Shown here in pieces: positions 34,929 through 44,061 of a stretch of 64,000 nucleotides of DNA. Made by a program: the position numbers and the translations under genes. This DNA is from Curtobacterium sp. GC_Cur_3 (GTDB lineage: Bacteria; Actinomycetota; Actinomycetes; Actinomycetales; Microbacteriaceae), in the NCBI RefSeq assembly GCF_026544205.1, contig NZ_JALNUI010000005.1:62001-126000 (forward strand), in the 5' to 3' direction. How positions within the stretch are numbered: the stretch's first letter is position 1; each line of letters starts with the position of its first letter. A model generated the notes under the pieces. It had not been told where the DNA came from, did no database searches, and saw nothing but the letters and a program-made list of their open reading frames with translations.

Positions 34929-35588
34929 TCAGGGGGCCACGGTCGGTGCGATGATCCCGACGAGCCGCGGGATCTCCGGGCGGACGCGGTCCGTGACGAT
35001 CGCCGCGAGCAGCACCGTCCAGAGCTCGCGGAGCCGCTCGAACAGGTCGCTGCGGCCGGCGAGCACGTCGGAGACGGTCTGCACGCCCGTGTACGCGGGG
35101 ACGACCACGCGCCCGACCAGCTCCGGGTCCCAGGTGTCCTGCACCTGGCCGTCGGCGATGCCCGCGCGCACCAGGTCCGACATCACGGACATCCAGTCCG
35201 TGTACGGCGCCGCACGGGCCACGTCGGTGGTGGCGGCCTCGGTCGAGAGCCGGATGCCCGCGCTCACCATGACCTCCGACACCATCTGCGTCGCGAGCCC
35301 CTGGGACATCCACATCAGCGTCTCGAGGGGCGACGAGGACTTCGCGAAGGCGGCCTCGCCGTAGCGCCGGGAGATCGCGTGCTGCTCGGCGATCACGGCC
35401 CCGGCCAGGTCGGCCTTCGACGTGAAGTGGAAGTACAGGGCACCCTTGGTGACCCCGGCCCGTTCGGCGACGGCGTCCATCGACGTGCCGACGTAGCCGC
35501 GCTGGTCGAACTCACGGGCGGCCGCGGCGACGATCGCGGCCCGGGTGTCCCCTGCCCGCTGCTGCCGTGACCGGCCGTCCTGCGCCAT
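34929..35588 (-). CDS. TetR-family regulator resembling gamma-butyrolactone receptors (ScbR/ArpA-like)
   Basis: This regulator of 219 residues has the N-terminal segment IVAAAAREFDQRGYVGTSMD, then AERAGVTKGALYFHFTSKAD and AGAVIAEQHA. These match the autoregulator-receptor subgroup (ScbR, ArpA), in which GALYFHFxSKxxLAxxVxxxQ is conserved. In Streptomyces such proteins sense diffusible gamma-butyrolactones. No butyrolactone synthase (AfsA) gene is nearby, so it may sense another ligand. Start at 35588 with TACGCT 6 nt upstream (leaderless). It appears monocistronic. Confidence 0.82.
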   Translation of the reverse strand: MAQDGRSRQQRAGDTRAAIVAAAAREFDQRGYVGTSMDAVAERAGVTKGALYFHFTSKADLAGAVIAEQHAISRRYGEAAFAKSSSPLETLMWMSQGLATQMVSEVMVSAGIRLSTEAATTDVARAAPYTDWMSVMSDLVRAGIADGQVQDTWDPELVGRVVVPAYTGVQTVSDVLAGRSDLFERLRELWTVLLAAIVTDRVRPEIPRLVGIIAPTVAP

Positions 35589-35686
35589 GCACCCAGCGTA
35601 CCGAGGGCCACCGGGACGCCCGTACGGCGACACCTGTCGGGGACGTTCCCGGCAACCGTCAGGACGCGTGCCCTACGGTTCCGGGC

Positions 35687-36118
35687 ATGGACGGATGGCG
35701 GAACCCCGCGCGCTGGGCCCGGACGGGGCGGTGGCTGCTCGTGCCGACCGCCGTGCTCGACTGGTTCTCGCTGGTGCCGCAGAGCGTGTTCGTGGTGGCG
35801 TTCCTCGTCGCGGTCGCCGGCCTGGTCGGCATCGCTGCGGCGCTCGTCGTGCGCATGCTCCGGGGCAGCCTCGGGGCGATGGCGGCGCTCGGGGTGGTGA
35901 TGCTCCTCGGCGGGCTCGTCGTGCTGGCGCTCGACCCGTTCCCGGGCACCTTCCCGCTCATCGACTCGTGGTGGCCGGATGCCGTCACACAGCCCCAGCA
36001 CGTGGGCAGCGCGTACTGGCGGCTCGCCGGACTCGGCGTCGAGCTGTGCGGGTTCGGGCTGCTGGCGACGCTGCTCGTCGTGGCGCTGACCCGTCCCACC
36101 CGGTCGTCGTCGCGCTGA
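35687..36118 (+). CDS. Membrane protein of unknown function (four helices)
   Basis: This product of 143 residues was not recognised as a named family. Hydrophobic segments lie at about 18-34, 36-56 (VFVVAFLVAVAGLVGIAAAL), 66-82 (AALGVVMLLGGLVVLAL) and 112-134. The connecting region DPFPGTFPLIDSWWPD lies between the last two. Start at 35687 with TACGGT 7 nt upstream (leaderless). It is divergent from the ScbR-like regulator (98-bp intergenic region), which might control it. Confidence 0.65.
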   Translation: MDGWRNPARWARTGRWLLVPTAVLDWFSLVPQSVFVVAFLVAVAGLVGIAAALVVRMLRGSLGAMAALGVVMLLGGLVVLALDPFPGTFPLIDSWWPDAVTQPQHVGSAYWRLAGLGVELCGFGLLATLLVVALTRPTRSSSR

Positions 36119-36136
36119 CGCTCGCCGGGGTCAGCG
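36113..36136. terminator. Bidirectional hairpin containing both stop codons
   Basis: CGCTGAC and GTCAGCG 7-bp arms flank a 10-nt loop. The left arm contains the stop of the plus-strand gene and the right arm the stop of the minus-strand gene. Confidence 0.5.
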
Positions 36137-37291
36137 GCGGGCGAGCACCGCGACGGTGACGTCCCCGCCGGGAGCCGTCGCCAGGAGTGCGCGGACACGG
36201 TCGCCGAAGGCCGCTCCGTCCGGCTCGGTCGCCGCCAGGGCCACCACGGCGTCGACGTCCGGGATCCCCCCGAGACCGAGCAGCCCCTCGGAGAACACCA
36301 CGAGCCGGTCACCCGGGTCGAGCACCAGGGTGCCCGTCGCGCGTCGCTCCGTGGGCGCGTGCAGGCCGAGCGGCAGGTCGAGGGACCGCAGCACGTCGTG
36401 ACGGCCGTCGGCGTGCAGGTGCACGGCGAGGCCGTGCCCGGCGTCCACGTGCTCGACGTGGCCCGACTCCGGGTCGAGCCGCGCGTGGAAGAGCGAGACG
36501 ACGGCTCCCGCAGCGTCCAGGTCGGCGGCGACCTGGGCCTCCAGTCCGGGGCCACCGTCCTGGATCGAGCGGTCGGCGCGCGCCACGAGTGCCCCGCGGA
36601 CGTTGGCGGCCAGCAGGCCGGCGGCACGGCCGGCCGCCGAGACGGACCCGATCGTCAGGTGGAGTGCGCCGTCGTCGGCGACGCGCCAGTCGGCGACGTC
36701 GCCGCCGTCCTCGTTGCGCGCGGTGACGACGTCGAGGTCGTACCCGGGCACCGACACGGGCTCGGGGACGAGCCCGTCGAGGGTCCTCCGGACACGGTCG
36801 AGGTCGATCGCCTGGCCGAGCTCGCGTTCGGCCCAGCGGGCCAGGTCCTGCAGCAGCGCGAGGTCCTCGGCGGACAGCTCGCGCGGCCGCGGGTCCATGA
36901 TGCAGAGCGTCCCGACCGGGGTGCCGTCGGGCATGGTCAGCGGGGCTCCCGCGTAGAAGCGGATGCCCGGCTCACCTGTGACCGCGGGCAGAGAGCTGAA
37001 GCGCGGGTCGAGGGTCGCGTCGGGGACGACCACCGGCTCGCCCTGCATCACCGTCGTCGAGCAGAAGACCATGCTCGCGGGGACGCTCCCGCCCTGCTCC
37101 CAGCCCTGCGTCGACTGCGCCGTCACCAGGTCGTGGTGGACGAGGTTGAGGAAGCTCAACGGCACGCCGAAGGCCTGCTGCGTCATGCGGGTGATGCGGT
37201 CGAACCGCTCCTCCGGGCCGCTGCCGAGGACCTCGAGGGCCTCGACGACGGCGTCCCGGTGGTCGGCGCCCTGATCCGTGGTGGTGGTCAC
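36131..37291 (-). CDS. GAF-domain protein with degenerate PP2C/SpoIIE-like phosphatase domain
   Basis: This product has 386 residues. The N-terminal GAF domain (about 20-165) includes FDRITRMTQQAFGVPLSFLN, FCSTTVMQGEP and FYAGAPLTMPDGTPVGTLCI, typical of the GAF domains before stress-response phosphatases. The C-terminal SpoIIE/RsbU-type region (about 190-386) keeps NEDGGDVADW, but the metal-binding GDVxGHG is replaced by GSVSAAGRAAG and the last motif GDDxTxxV by GGDVTVAVLA. Loss of metal-ligand Asp suggests a pseudophosphatase or altered catalysis. GTG start with TAGACA 6 nt upstream. It overlaps the ThuA gene stop region by 4 bp. Confidence 0.82.
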   Translation of the reverse strand: MTTTTDQGADHRDAVVEALEVLGSGPEERFDRITRMTQQAFGVPLSFLNLVHHDLVTAQSTQGWEQGGSVPASMVFCSTTVMQGEPVVVPDATLDPRFSSLPAVTGEPGIRFYAGAPLTMPDGTPVGTLCIMDPRPRELSAEDLALLQDLARWAERELGQAIDLDRVRRTLDGLVPEPVSVPGYDLDVVTARNEDGGDVADWRVADDGALHLTIGSVSAAGRAAGLLAANVRGALVARADRSIQDGGPGLEAQVAADLDAAGAVVSLFHARLDPESGHVEHVDAGHGLAVHLHADGRHDVLRSLDLPLGLHAPTERRATGTLVLDPGDRLVVFSEGLLGLGGIPDVDAVVALAATEPDGAAFGDRVRALLATAPGGDVTVAVLARR

Positions 37292-38040
37292 CCGTCCTGT
37301 CTACCCGCACCCGCGCCGAGGAACCAGTCCCGCGGGTGGGGGTCGGCGGTCAGGTCACGACGCTCCGTGGTGGGCGCCGCCCAGCCCGCCGCGTTCGCCA
37401 GGACCCGCTGGATGTCCGGGTGGTGGTACACGGGGTACTCCTGGTCGCCGGGCGAGAAGTAGAAGACCCGTCCGCGGCCGCGACGGTAGGCGACGCCCGA
37501 GCGGAACACCTCGCCGCCGGTGAAGGTCGACAGGAAGACCTCCTCGTCGGGGCGGGGGATGTCGAAGTACTCGCCGTACATCTCCTGGCGGTCGATGACG
37601 ATCGGGTGCGGGACGCCCTCGGCGATCGGGTGCTCGGGAGCGGTCGTCCAGACGAGCTCGCGCTCCCCGTCGTTGCGCCACTTCAGGGAGCAGGTCGTGC
37701 CCATCAGCCGGGTGAACGGCTTGGAGTAGTGCCCGGAGTGCAGCACCACGAGCCCCATGCCGGCGTGCACGGCCCGCACCACGCGGTCGACGACCTCGTC
37801 CGCGACCTGGTCGTGGGCGACGTGGCCCCACCAGAACAGGACGTCCGTCGACGCCAGGCGCTCCGCGCTCAGGCCGTGCTCGGGCTCCTGGAGCGTGGCC
37901 GTCGTGACGTCGGCGTCGGGGTGGTGGGCGCGCAGGGCGTCCGCGACGACGGCGTGGATGCCGTCGGGGTAGTGGCCGAGGACGGTGGTGTCGCCGCGGC
38001 TCTCGTGCACGTTCTCGTTCCAGACGACGATGTTCGTCAT
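37288..38040 (-). CDS. ThuA-domain protein (trehalose/glycoside utilisation)
   Basis: This protein of 250 residues has a ThuA glutamine-amidotransferase-like fold: VVWNENVHESRG at the N-terminus, VLFWWGHVAHDQV, GLVVLHSGHYSKPF and FYFSPGDQEYPVYHHPDIQRV at the C-terminus. In rhizobia ThuA works with ThuB, a Gfo/Idh/MocA dehydrogenase, in 3-keto-disaccharide metabolism. Here the gene is directly coupled (ATGA) to a Gfo/Idh/MocA gene upstream, so a similar two-step oxidation of a sugar or glycoside is likely. No transporter is adjacent. Confidence 0.88.
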   Translation of the reverse strand: MTNIVVWNENVHESRGDTTVLGHYPDGIHAVVADALRAHHPDADVTTATLQEPEHGLSAERLASTDVLFWWGHVAHDQVADEVVDRVVRAVHAGMGLVVLHSGHYSKPFTRLMGTTCSLKWRNDGERELVWTTAPEHPIAEGVPHPIVIDRQEMYGEYFDIPRPDEEVFLSTFTGGEVFRSGVAYRRGRGRVFYFSPGDQEYPVYHHPDIQRVLANAAGWAAPTTERRDLTADPHPRDWFLGAGAGRQDG

Positions 38041-39161
38041 GCCGGTACCTCCATCTCGTGTCCGGCAGCCGCTGACGCGTAGATCGCGTCGACGACACGG
38101 CTCCGGTGCAGTGCGAACTCCCCGTGGTGGCCGTCGTGCAGGCCGCTGCGGATGGTCGCGATGAACTCCTCGATGACCCGCTGGTGGTGCCCGGACGGCA
38201 CCTGCACGGCGGGGCGGGTGACCGTCGGGACGCCCTGCTCGTCGGAGTACAGCGTCACGGTGCCCTCGGTCGCGTAGTCGCGGACGAACAGCCGCGCACC
38301 GCCGGTCGACCCGAGGAGCTCCACCTCGATGTCCTCGGCGTCCTTCGAGTACGACGCCCAGCTCGCCTGCAGCAGCAGACTCGCGCCGGTGTCGAAGCGC
38401 AGCAGGGCGCTGGCGAAGTCCTCGACGTCGAAGGGGCGGTCGGTCGTGGCGGACACCGGCGTGTGCTCGCTGCCACCACGACCGGCGCGGCCGAGCTCGT
38501 TGTACGTGACCGCGCTCGCCGTCACGACCCGGGGCTCGCCCATCAGGTGCAGTGCGATGTCCAGCACGTGGGAGCCGAGGTCGATGAGCGGACCGCCGCC
38601 GGCCGTCTCCTTGTTCGCGAACCAGCTGCGGATCCCGGGGATGCCAGCACGCCGGAGCCAGCTGGCGCGGGCGTGGTAGACGTGGCCGAGCGGGTTCTCG
38701 CCGCCACCGTTCTGCAGGTGGGCCGCCAGGAACTGCACGTCCGCGCGGCGACGGTGGTTGTAGGCCACCTCGAGCACGCGGTCGTTCCGCAGCGCGGCGT
38801 CGACCATCTCCTGCGCCTGGTCGCCGGTCGTCGCGAGGGGCTTCTCGCAGAAGACGTGCTTGCCGGACTCGAGCGCAGCGACCGCGATCGGGTGGTGCAG
38901 GGCGTTCGGGACGCCGATCGACACGATGTCGAGGTCGTCCCGTGCGACGAGGTCCTGCCAGTCCTCGTACGTGTGCGGCACGTGCCGGGTCTCGGCGAGT
39001 TCGGCCAGCCGCGCGGTCTCCTGCCCCGCGAGCGCCACCACCTCGACCCCCGGGAGTGCCGTGTAGGCATCGAGGTGCGTGGTCCCGGCGAACCCGAGAC
39101 CCACCACCCCGACGCGGAGCGTGCGTGCTGCGTCCGTGGTCGTGTTGGTCGTCATCGACAT
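38037..39161 (-). CDS. Gfo/Idh/MocA family dehydrogenase (ThuB-like partner of ThuA)
   Basis: This NAD(P)-dependent dehydrogenase has 374 residues. The Rossmann site is VGVVGLGFAGTTHLDAY, the family motif FCEKPLATTG, and the substrate-domain segment GGGPLIDLGSHVLDIALHLM (conserved D and H). Start at 39161 is supported by TAGCGT 7 nt upstream (leaderless); ATG at 39155 is possible. It forms a two-gene unit with the downstream ThuA gene. By analogy with ThuB it probably oxidises a glycoside at C3. A dispersed palindrome lies in its upstream region. Confidence 0.9.
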   Translation of the reverse strand: MSMTTNTTTDAARTLRVGVVGLGFAGTTHLDAYTALPGVEVVALAGQETARLAELAETRHVPHTYEDWQDLVARDDLDIVSIGVPNALHHPIAVAALESGKHVFCEKPLATTGDQAQEMVDAALRNDRVLEVAYNHRRRADVQFLAAHLQNGGGENPLGHVYHARASWLRRAGIPGIRSWFANKETAGGGPLIDLGSHVLDIALHLMGEPRVVTASAVTYNELGRAGRGGSEHTPVSATTDRPFDVEDFASALLRFDTGASLLLQASWASYSKDAEDIEVELLGSTGGARLFVRDYATEGTVTLYSDEQGVPTVTRPAVQVPSGHHQRVIEEFIATIRSGLHDGHHGEFALHRSRVVDAIYASAAAGHEMEVPA

Positions 39162-39237
39162 GCCGACGACGCTACCCGAGGCGCGGTCGAATCGTTCCGA
39201 TCCGCTGGGCGGCGGGTCGTTCCTCTCGCGGTGCTCG

Positions 39238-39301
39238 CGCTGAGATCGCACTTCGTGTCGCCTCCGGTCTCCGGGAGCCGACACCAAGTGCGATCTCAGC
39301 G
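39238..39301. repeat. Dispersed palindromic element, copy 2
   Basis: The arm TGAGATCGCACTTCGTGTCG (39241-39260) and its inverted complement with one mismatch (39279-39298) enclose an 18-nt loop, and CGC/GCG extend the arms to 23 bp. The arms and loop length equal those of the element at 11934-11991, while the loop sequence differs. It lies between divergent genes, so it is not a terminator here. Confidence 0.78.
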
Positions 39302-39327
39302 GTGGTTCCCAAGACCCGTCCGGGACG

Positions 39328-39795
39328 ATGGAGGGCATGACGCCTCGCTCCCTGTTCCGTGTCCTCGCGGTCGCCGAACTCGTGACCTGGACGATGCTCC
39401 TCGTCGGCATGGTGCTGAAGTACGGCGCCGGGCTGGGCGACCTGCCGGTGCGCATCGGCGGGAGCGTGCACGGCTTCGTGTTCCTCGCCTACCTCGTCGT
39501 GGCCACGGTCGTCGCGGTGAACCAGCGGTGGTCGTTCGGCACGACGCTGCTCGGCTGGGCGAGCGCGATCGTGCCGTACACGACGCTGCCGTTCGAGGTC
39601 GGCGTCGCCCGCCGCGGCATGCTCGACGGACCTTGGCGTCGATCCGCGTCTCCGGGTCGGCGCCCCGGCCCCCTCGACCGCCTGCTCTTCCTCGTGGTGG
39701 CACACCCGTTCGTCGCCGCGCTGGTCGGGGTGGTCCTGGTGGCGCTCGTCTTCGTGGTGCTGCTGACGGTCGGGCCGCCGGTCCCGTCCCGCTGA
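39328..39795 (+). CDS. DUF3817-domain membrane protein
   Basis: This protein of 155 residues has the DUF3817 core: SLFRVLAVAELVTWTMLLVG, GSVHGFVFLAYLVVATVV and a helix before the conserved EVGVARR. A further C-terminal helix (FVAALVGVVLVALVFVVLL) follows a short basic insert. Function is unknown; it is widespread in Actinobacteria. ATG at 39337 is an alternative start. It is divergent from the ThuB-like gene and followed by a strong terminator. Confidence 0.8.
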   Translation: MEGMTPRSLFRVLAVAELVTWTMLLVGMVLKYGAGLGDLPVRIGGSVHGFVFLAYLVVATVVAVNQRWSFGTTLLGWASAIVPYTTLPFEVGVARRGMLDGPWRRSASPGRRPGPLDRLLFLVVAHPFVAALVGVVLVALVFVVLLTVGPPVPSR

Positions 39796-39873
39796 CCCGC
39801 CGGTCCCGCCGCCCGACCCGACCGATTCGTGACCACTCGGCGGGCTCCCCGATGCCGGACGGGTGCGCGGACG

Positions 39874-39913
39874 GACAGGAGGCCCGGTGCCAGCTGGCAC
39901 CGGGCCTCCTGTC
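39874..39913. terminator. Perfect 40-nt palindromic terminator (GGAGGC family)
   Basis: Two perfect 20-bp arms, the first GACAGGAGGCCCGGTGCCAG, meet without a loop between the convergent DUF3817 and isocitrate dehydrogenase genes. Confidence 0.88.
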
Positions 39914-39930
39914 GGTGGGCCTGGTCGCGC

Positions 39931-42141
39931 CTAGAGCGCGGCGAGCACCGCGTTCAGCGTCGCCGACGGGCGCATGATCGCGCTCGTCTTGGCGTCGTCC
40001 GGGTGGTAGTAGCCGCCGATGTCGGCCGGGGCACCCTGCACCGCGACGAGCTCGTCGACGATGGTCTGCTCCTGGGCGTCGAGCTGCCGGGCGATCTCCG
40101 CGAACGCCGCTGCCAGCTCGGTGTCCTCGGTCTGGGCGGCGAGTTCCTCGGCCCAGTACTTCGCGAGGAAGAAGTGGCTGCCGCGGTTGTCGATCGAGCC
40201 GAGCTTGCGGCCCGGGGACTTGTCCTGCTCGAGGAAGGTCCCGGTGGCACGGTCGAGGGTCTCGCCGAGGATCTTCGCGCGCTGGTTGCCCGTGACGCCC
40301 GCGAGGTGCTCGAGGCTGACAGCGAGCGCCAGGAACTCCCCGAGGCTGTCCCAGCGCAGGTAGTTCTGCTGGACGAGCTGCTGGACGTGCTTCGGGGCGG
40401 AGCCACCGGCACCCGTCTCGAACAGTCCGCCACCGCCGAGCAGCGGCACGACCGAGAGCATCTTCGCCGAGGTGCCGAGCTCCATGATCGGGAACAGGTC
40501 CGTGAGGTAGTCGCGGAGCACGTTGCCGGTGACGGAGATGGTGTCCTCGCCGCGGCGGATGCGCTCGAGCGAGAAGCGCATGGCGTCGACGGGGGAGAGC
40601 ACCTGGATGTCGAGGCCGTCGGTGTCGTGCTCGCCGAGGTACCGGTGCACGAGCTCGATGAGGGCGGCGTCGTGCGAGCGGCTGTCGTCGAGCCAGAACA
40701 CGGCAGGGGTCTCCGAGGCACGGGCCCGCGTGACGGCGAGCTTGACCCAGTCGCGGATGGCGACGTCCTTGGTCTGGCACGCACGCCAGATGTCACCCTG
40801 GGCGACCTGGTGCTCGATGACGACGTCACCGGCGGCGTTCGTCACGCGGACGGTGCCGTCACCGGGGACCTCGAAGGTCTTGTCGTGGGAGCCGTACTCC
40901 TCGGCCTTCTGCGCCATGAGGCCGACGTTCGGAACCGAGCCCATGGTGGACGGGTCGAAGGCGCCGTTCGCACGGCAGTCCTCGATCACGGCCTGGTAGA
41001 TGCCGGCGTAGCTGGAGTCCGGGATCACGGCGAGGGTGTCGTGCTCGTCGCCGTCCGGGCCCCACATGTGACCGGAGGTGCGGATCATCGCGGGCATCGA
41101 GGCGTCCACGATGACGTCGCTCGGGACGTGCAGGTTCGTGATGCCCTTGTCCGAGTCGACCATCGCGAGCTCGGGGCCGGCGGCGATGCCGTCGGTGAAG
41201 GCCTGCTTGATCTCCGCGCCGTTCGGCAGGGCGTCGAGCCCGACGAGGATCGAGTTGAGGCCGTCGTTCGGGGTCAGGCCGGCGGCGGCGAGGTCGGCGC
41301 CGTAGCGGTCGAAGACGTCCGGGAAGAAGGCGCGGATGACGTGGCCGAAGATGATCGGGTCCGAGATCTTCATCATCGTGGCCTTGAGGTGGACCGAGAA
41401 CAGGATGCCCTCGTCCGCGGCGCGCTGGATCTGCGCGCGGAGGAACTGCTCGAGCGGCCCGACGTGCAGGACGGTGCCGTCGATGACCTCGCCGGAGAGC
41501 ACGGGGATCGACTGCTTGAGGACCTGCTCGGAGCCGTCCGACGCGACGAAAGTGATCGTCAGGGTGTCGTCGGCGGGCGCGACCCACGTCTTCTCGTTGG
41601 CGCGGAAGTCGTCGACCCCCATCGTCACGACGTTCGTCTTCGAGTGGGCGTTCCAGGCACCCATGCGGTGCGGGTGCTTGCGGGCGTAGTTCTTGACCGA
41701 CAGCGGTGCGCGGCGGTCGGAGTTGCCTTCGCGCAGGACCGGGTTGACGGCGCTGCCCTTGACGGTGTCGTACTTGGCTCGGACGTCGCGCTCAGCGTCG
41801 GTGCTGGGCTCGTCCGGGTAGTCGGGCAGGTCGTAGCCCTGGGACTGCAGCTCGGTGATCGCGACCTTGAGCTGGGGGATCGAGGCCGAGATGTTCGGCA
41901 GCTTGATGATGTTGGCCTCTGGCGTCTTGGCGAGGTCGCCCAGCTCGGCGAGGGCGTCGTCCATCCGCTGCTCAGCACTGAGCCGCTCGGGGAACAGCGC
42001 GATGATCCGGCCGGAGAGGGAGATGTCCCGCGTCTCGACGTCCACACCGGCGGTGCCGGCGAACGCCTGGATGACGGGGAGGAAGGAGTGGGTGGCGAGG
42101 AACGGCGCCTCGTCCGTGAGGGTGTAGATGATCTTGGCCAT
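39931..42141 (-). CDS. icd: NADP-dependent isocitrate dehydrogenase, monomeric type
   Basis: This TCA-cycle enzyme converts isocitrate to 2-oxoglutarate with NADP. The 736 residues are the size of the monomeric IDH-II. The start [39 protein letters not shown] (substrate site), [20 protein letters not shown] and [11 protein letters not shown] are highly conserved family segments. GGGAG lies about 12 nt before the ATG at 42141. The open frame continues upstream of this ATG but that part is non-family. A TATCT...AGATA palindrome about 60 bp upstream suggests MarR-type control. The gene is monocistronic. Confidence 0.97.
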   Translation of the reverse strand: MAKIIYTLTDEAPFLATHSFLPVIQAFAGTAGVDVETRDISLSGRIIALFPERLSAEQRMDDALAELGDLAKTPEANIIKLPNISASIPQLKVAITELQSQGYDLPDYPDEPSTDAERDVRAKYDTVKGSAVNPVLREGNSDRRAPLSVKNYARKHPHRMGAWNAHSKTNVVTMGVDDFRANEKTWVAPADDTLTITFVASDGSEQVLKQSIPVLSGEVIDGTVLHVGPLEQFLRAQIQRAADEGILFSVHLKATMMKISDPIIFGHVIRAFFPDVFDRYGADLAAAGLTPNDGLNSILVGLDALPNGAEIKQAFTDGIAAGPELAMVDSDKGITNLHVPSDVIVDASMPAMIRTSGHMWGPDGDEHDTLAVIPDSSYAGIYQAVIEDCRANGAFDPSTMGSVPNVGLMAQKAEEYGSHDKTFEVPGDGTVRVTNAAGDVVIEHQVAQGDIWRACQTKDVAIRDWVKLAVTRARASETPAVFWLDDSRSHDAALIELVHRYLGEHDTDGLDIQVLSPVDAMRFSLERIRRGEDTISVTGNVLRDYLTDLFPIMELGTSAKMLSVVPLLGGGGLFETGAGGSAPKHVQQLVQQNYLRWDSLGEFLALAVSLEHLAGVTGNQRAKILGETLDRATGTFLEQDKSPGRKLGSIDNRGSHFFLAKYWAEELAAQTEDTELAAAFAEIARQLDAQEQTIVDELVAVQGAPADIGGYYHPDDAKTSAIMRPSATLNAVLAAL

Positions 42142-42199
42142 GCTGGCGGGTACTCCCTTGTTCGCGCGTCGGTGGCTCCACGCTACTCGCGGTGAGCAG

Positions 42200-42217
42200 T
42201 ATCTCGACATCAAGATA
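42200..42217. promoter_or_regulatory. MarR-type palindrome upstream of icd
   Basis: TATCTCGACATCAAGATA is an 18-bp near-palindrome (arms TATCT/AGATA with semi-symmetric centre CGACATCA). A minus-strand TAGCGT lies about 20 bp closer to icd as a possible -10, placing the palindrome near -35. In Streptomyces the MarR homologue TamR controls isocitrate dehydrogenase and aconitase through a similar-looking site; whether this is the same regulator is inference. The site is also about 65 bp before the divergent antiporter gene. Confidence 0.6.
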
Positions 42218-42283
42218 CATGGGCTGTGGAGGAGGCTCCCGAGACGCCGACCTGTGGAGGCCGATCGATGCCACCCTGGGCAC

Positions 42284-44017
42284 GTGACAGAACTCCTCGT
42301 GGTCGGCATCGTCGCCCTGCTCGTGATCGCGGGCGCCGCCGTGCTGGGGCCCCGGATCGGCGTCGCCGCGCCCCTGGTCCTGGTGACCGTCGGCATCGTC
42401 GCGAGCCTGGTGCCGTGGATCCCGACCGTCGAGGTCGACCCGGAGTGGATCCTCGCCGGGGTGCTGCCACCGCTGCTGTACTCGTCCGCCGTCTCGATGC
42501 CGACGATGAACTTCCGGCGGGAGTTCGGCGCGATCAGCGGTCTGTCGGTCGTGCTCGTCGTCGCGAGCTCCCTGGTGCTCGGGCTGTTCTTCGCCTGGGT
42601 GGTGCCGGAGCTCGGCCTGGCGTGGGGCATCGCCCTCGGTGCGATCGTCAGCCCGACCGACGCGGTCGCGACCTCCATCGTGAAGCAGACCTCGGTGTCG
42701 CGGCGGGTGGTCGCGATCCTGGACGGCGAATCGCTGCTCAACGACGCCACCGCGCTGGTGCTCCTCCGCACGGCGATCGTCGCCGCGGGCGCGACCTTCT
42801 CGTTCTGGGGCGCCGTCGGGGACTTCGCCTTCGCGGTGGCGGTGGCCGTCGCCATCGGCCTGGTCGTCGGGTGGCTGAACCTCGTCGTCCGCGCACGCGT
42901 CGCGAACCCCACCGTCAACACGGCACTGTCGTTCGCGGTGCCGTTCGTCGCCTCGATCCCCGCGGAGTCCCTGCACGCCTCCGGCCTCGTCGCCGCCGTC
43001 GTCGCCGGACTGGTCACCGGCATCCGGGCGCCGCGCGTGCTGCCGCCGAACCACCGCCTGTCGGACGCGCAGAACTGGGGCACGGTCGAGTTCGTGCTCG
43101 AGGGTGCGGTCTTCCTGGTGATGGGGCTCGAGCTCGCGTCGATCATCGGCGACGTGCAGCACGACCACGCCGGCGTCGGGCCGGCGCTCCTCATCGCCCT
43201 CGGCGCCCTCGTGCTCACGGTCCTGGTGCGGGCCGCGTACGTCGTCCCGCTGCTCTTCGGCCTGACACGGAGCGCCGAACGCCAGGCTCGGATGCAGGGC
43301 CGGCTGCAGGACTACCGGAACGCCGACCACGAGACCGCGAGTGCCGCCCTCCAGGGGCACCGGCTCGGGAACCGCGCGCCCTCCGAACGGGACCTCGAGC
43401 GGTTCGGCGGCCGGGTCCGCCAGATGCTCGCGGACATCCAGTACTTCCGGAAGGCCCCGCTCGGCTGGCGTGAGGGCACCACGGTGGTGTGGGCGGGGAT
43501 GCGCGGCGCAGTGACCGTCGCCGCGGCCCAGACGCTGCCGCAGGACACCCCGGAGCGGTCGCTGCTGGTGTTCGTCGCCTTCGCCGTCGCCGGGTTCTCC
43601 CTGCTGCTCCAGGGCGGCACGATCGGTCCGCTGCTGCGACGGATCAGCCCTCCGGCCGCCGACCGCGCCGAGGCCGACGCCGAGGAGCGCCGTCGGCTCC
43701 TCGTGGTGATGCGCGCGGCCGCTGAGGCCACCCAGGCGGACGCGCCCACCCAGGCGGACGCGCCCACCCAGGCGGACGCCCCCACCCCGTCGACACCGCG
43801 GACCCGGGAGGAGCTCGAAGCCGCCGACCCCGCCGAACTCCGCGCGTGGTTCGGCCAGGAGAAGGTCCGGCGGCTGCGGGTCCTCGACGCCCAGCGTGCG
43901 GCACTGCTCGACGCCCGGGACGACGGCACGTTCGACGCCGAGGTGCTGGAGTCGGTGCTCAAGAACGTCGACGCCGAGCAGATCGCGCTCGAACTCCGCG
44001 GCGGGCCGACCGTCTGA
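42284..44017 (+). CDS. CPA1 family Na+/H+ (monovalent cation/proton) antiporter
   Basis: This antiporter of 577 residues has about twelve membrane helices. Family motifs are [33 protein letters not shown] (ion-site Asp) and [16 protein letters not shown] (ND motif), and [17 protein letters not shown]. The cytoplasmic tail after about residue 460 contains three exact TQADAP repeats and ends with a short conserved C-terminal segment, [20 protein letters not shown]. It would use the proton gradient to expel Na+ or take part in pH control. The start is GTG at 42284; no strong ribosome site is seen. It is divergent from icd. Confidence 0.92.
   Translation: MTELLVVGIVALLVIAGAAVLGPRIGVAAPLVLVTVGIVASLVPWIPTVEVDPEWILAGVLPPLLYSSAVSMPTMNFRREFGAISGLSVVLVVASSLVLGLFFAWVVPELGLAWGIALGAIVSPTDAVATSIVKQTSVSRRVVAILDGESLLNDATALVLLRTAIVAAGATFSFWGAVGDFAFAVAVAVAIGLVVGWLNLVVRARVANPTVNTALSFAVPFVASIPAESLHASGLVAAVVAGLVTGIRAPRVLPPNHRLSDAQNWGTVEFVLEGAVFLVMGLELASIIGDVQHDHAGVGPALLIALGALVLTVLVRAAYVVPLLFGLTRSAERQARMQGRLQDYRNADHETASAALQGHRLGNRAPSERDLERFGGRVRQMLADIQYFRKAPLGWREGTTVVWAGMRGAVTVAAAQTLPQDTPERSLLVFVAFAVAGFSLLLQGGTIGPLLRRISPPAADRAEADAEERRRLLVVMRAAAEATQADAPTQADAPTQADAPTPSTPRTREELEAADPAELRAWFGQEKVRRLRVLDAQRAALLDARDDGTFDAEVLESVLKNVDAEQIALELRGGPTV
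43730..43783 (+). repeat. 18-bp tandem repeat (three copies) in the antiporter tail
   Basis: The unit ACCCAGGCGGACGCGCCC occurs three times in tandem (last copy with one change) and encodes TQADAP three times. It lies in a linker between the membrane domain and the C-terminal segment. Being in frame, copy number can vary without breaking the gene. Confidence 0.9.
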
Positions 44018-44061
44018 CGGGAGGCACCCAGCCCGGCGCGCGCGACCCGGAGACCGGCGTC

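Noticed and set aside
42142..43218. Long open frame extending isocitrate dehydrogenase upstream to more than 1000 codons
   Set aside because: The part upstream of 42141 runs antisense to the CPA1 antiporter gene, has no family similarity and crosses the promoter region; the ATG at 42141 matches the family N-terminus.
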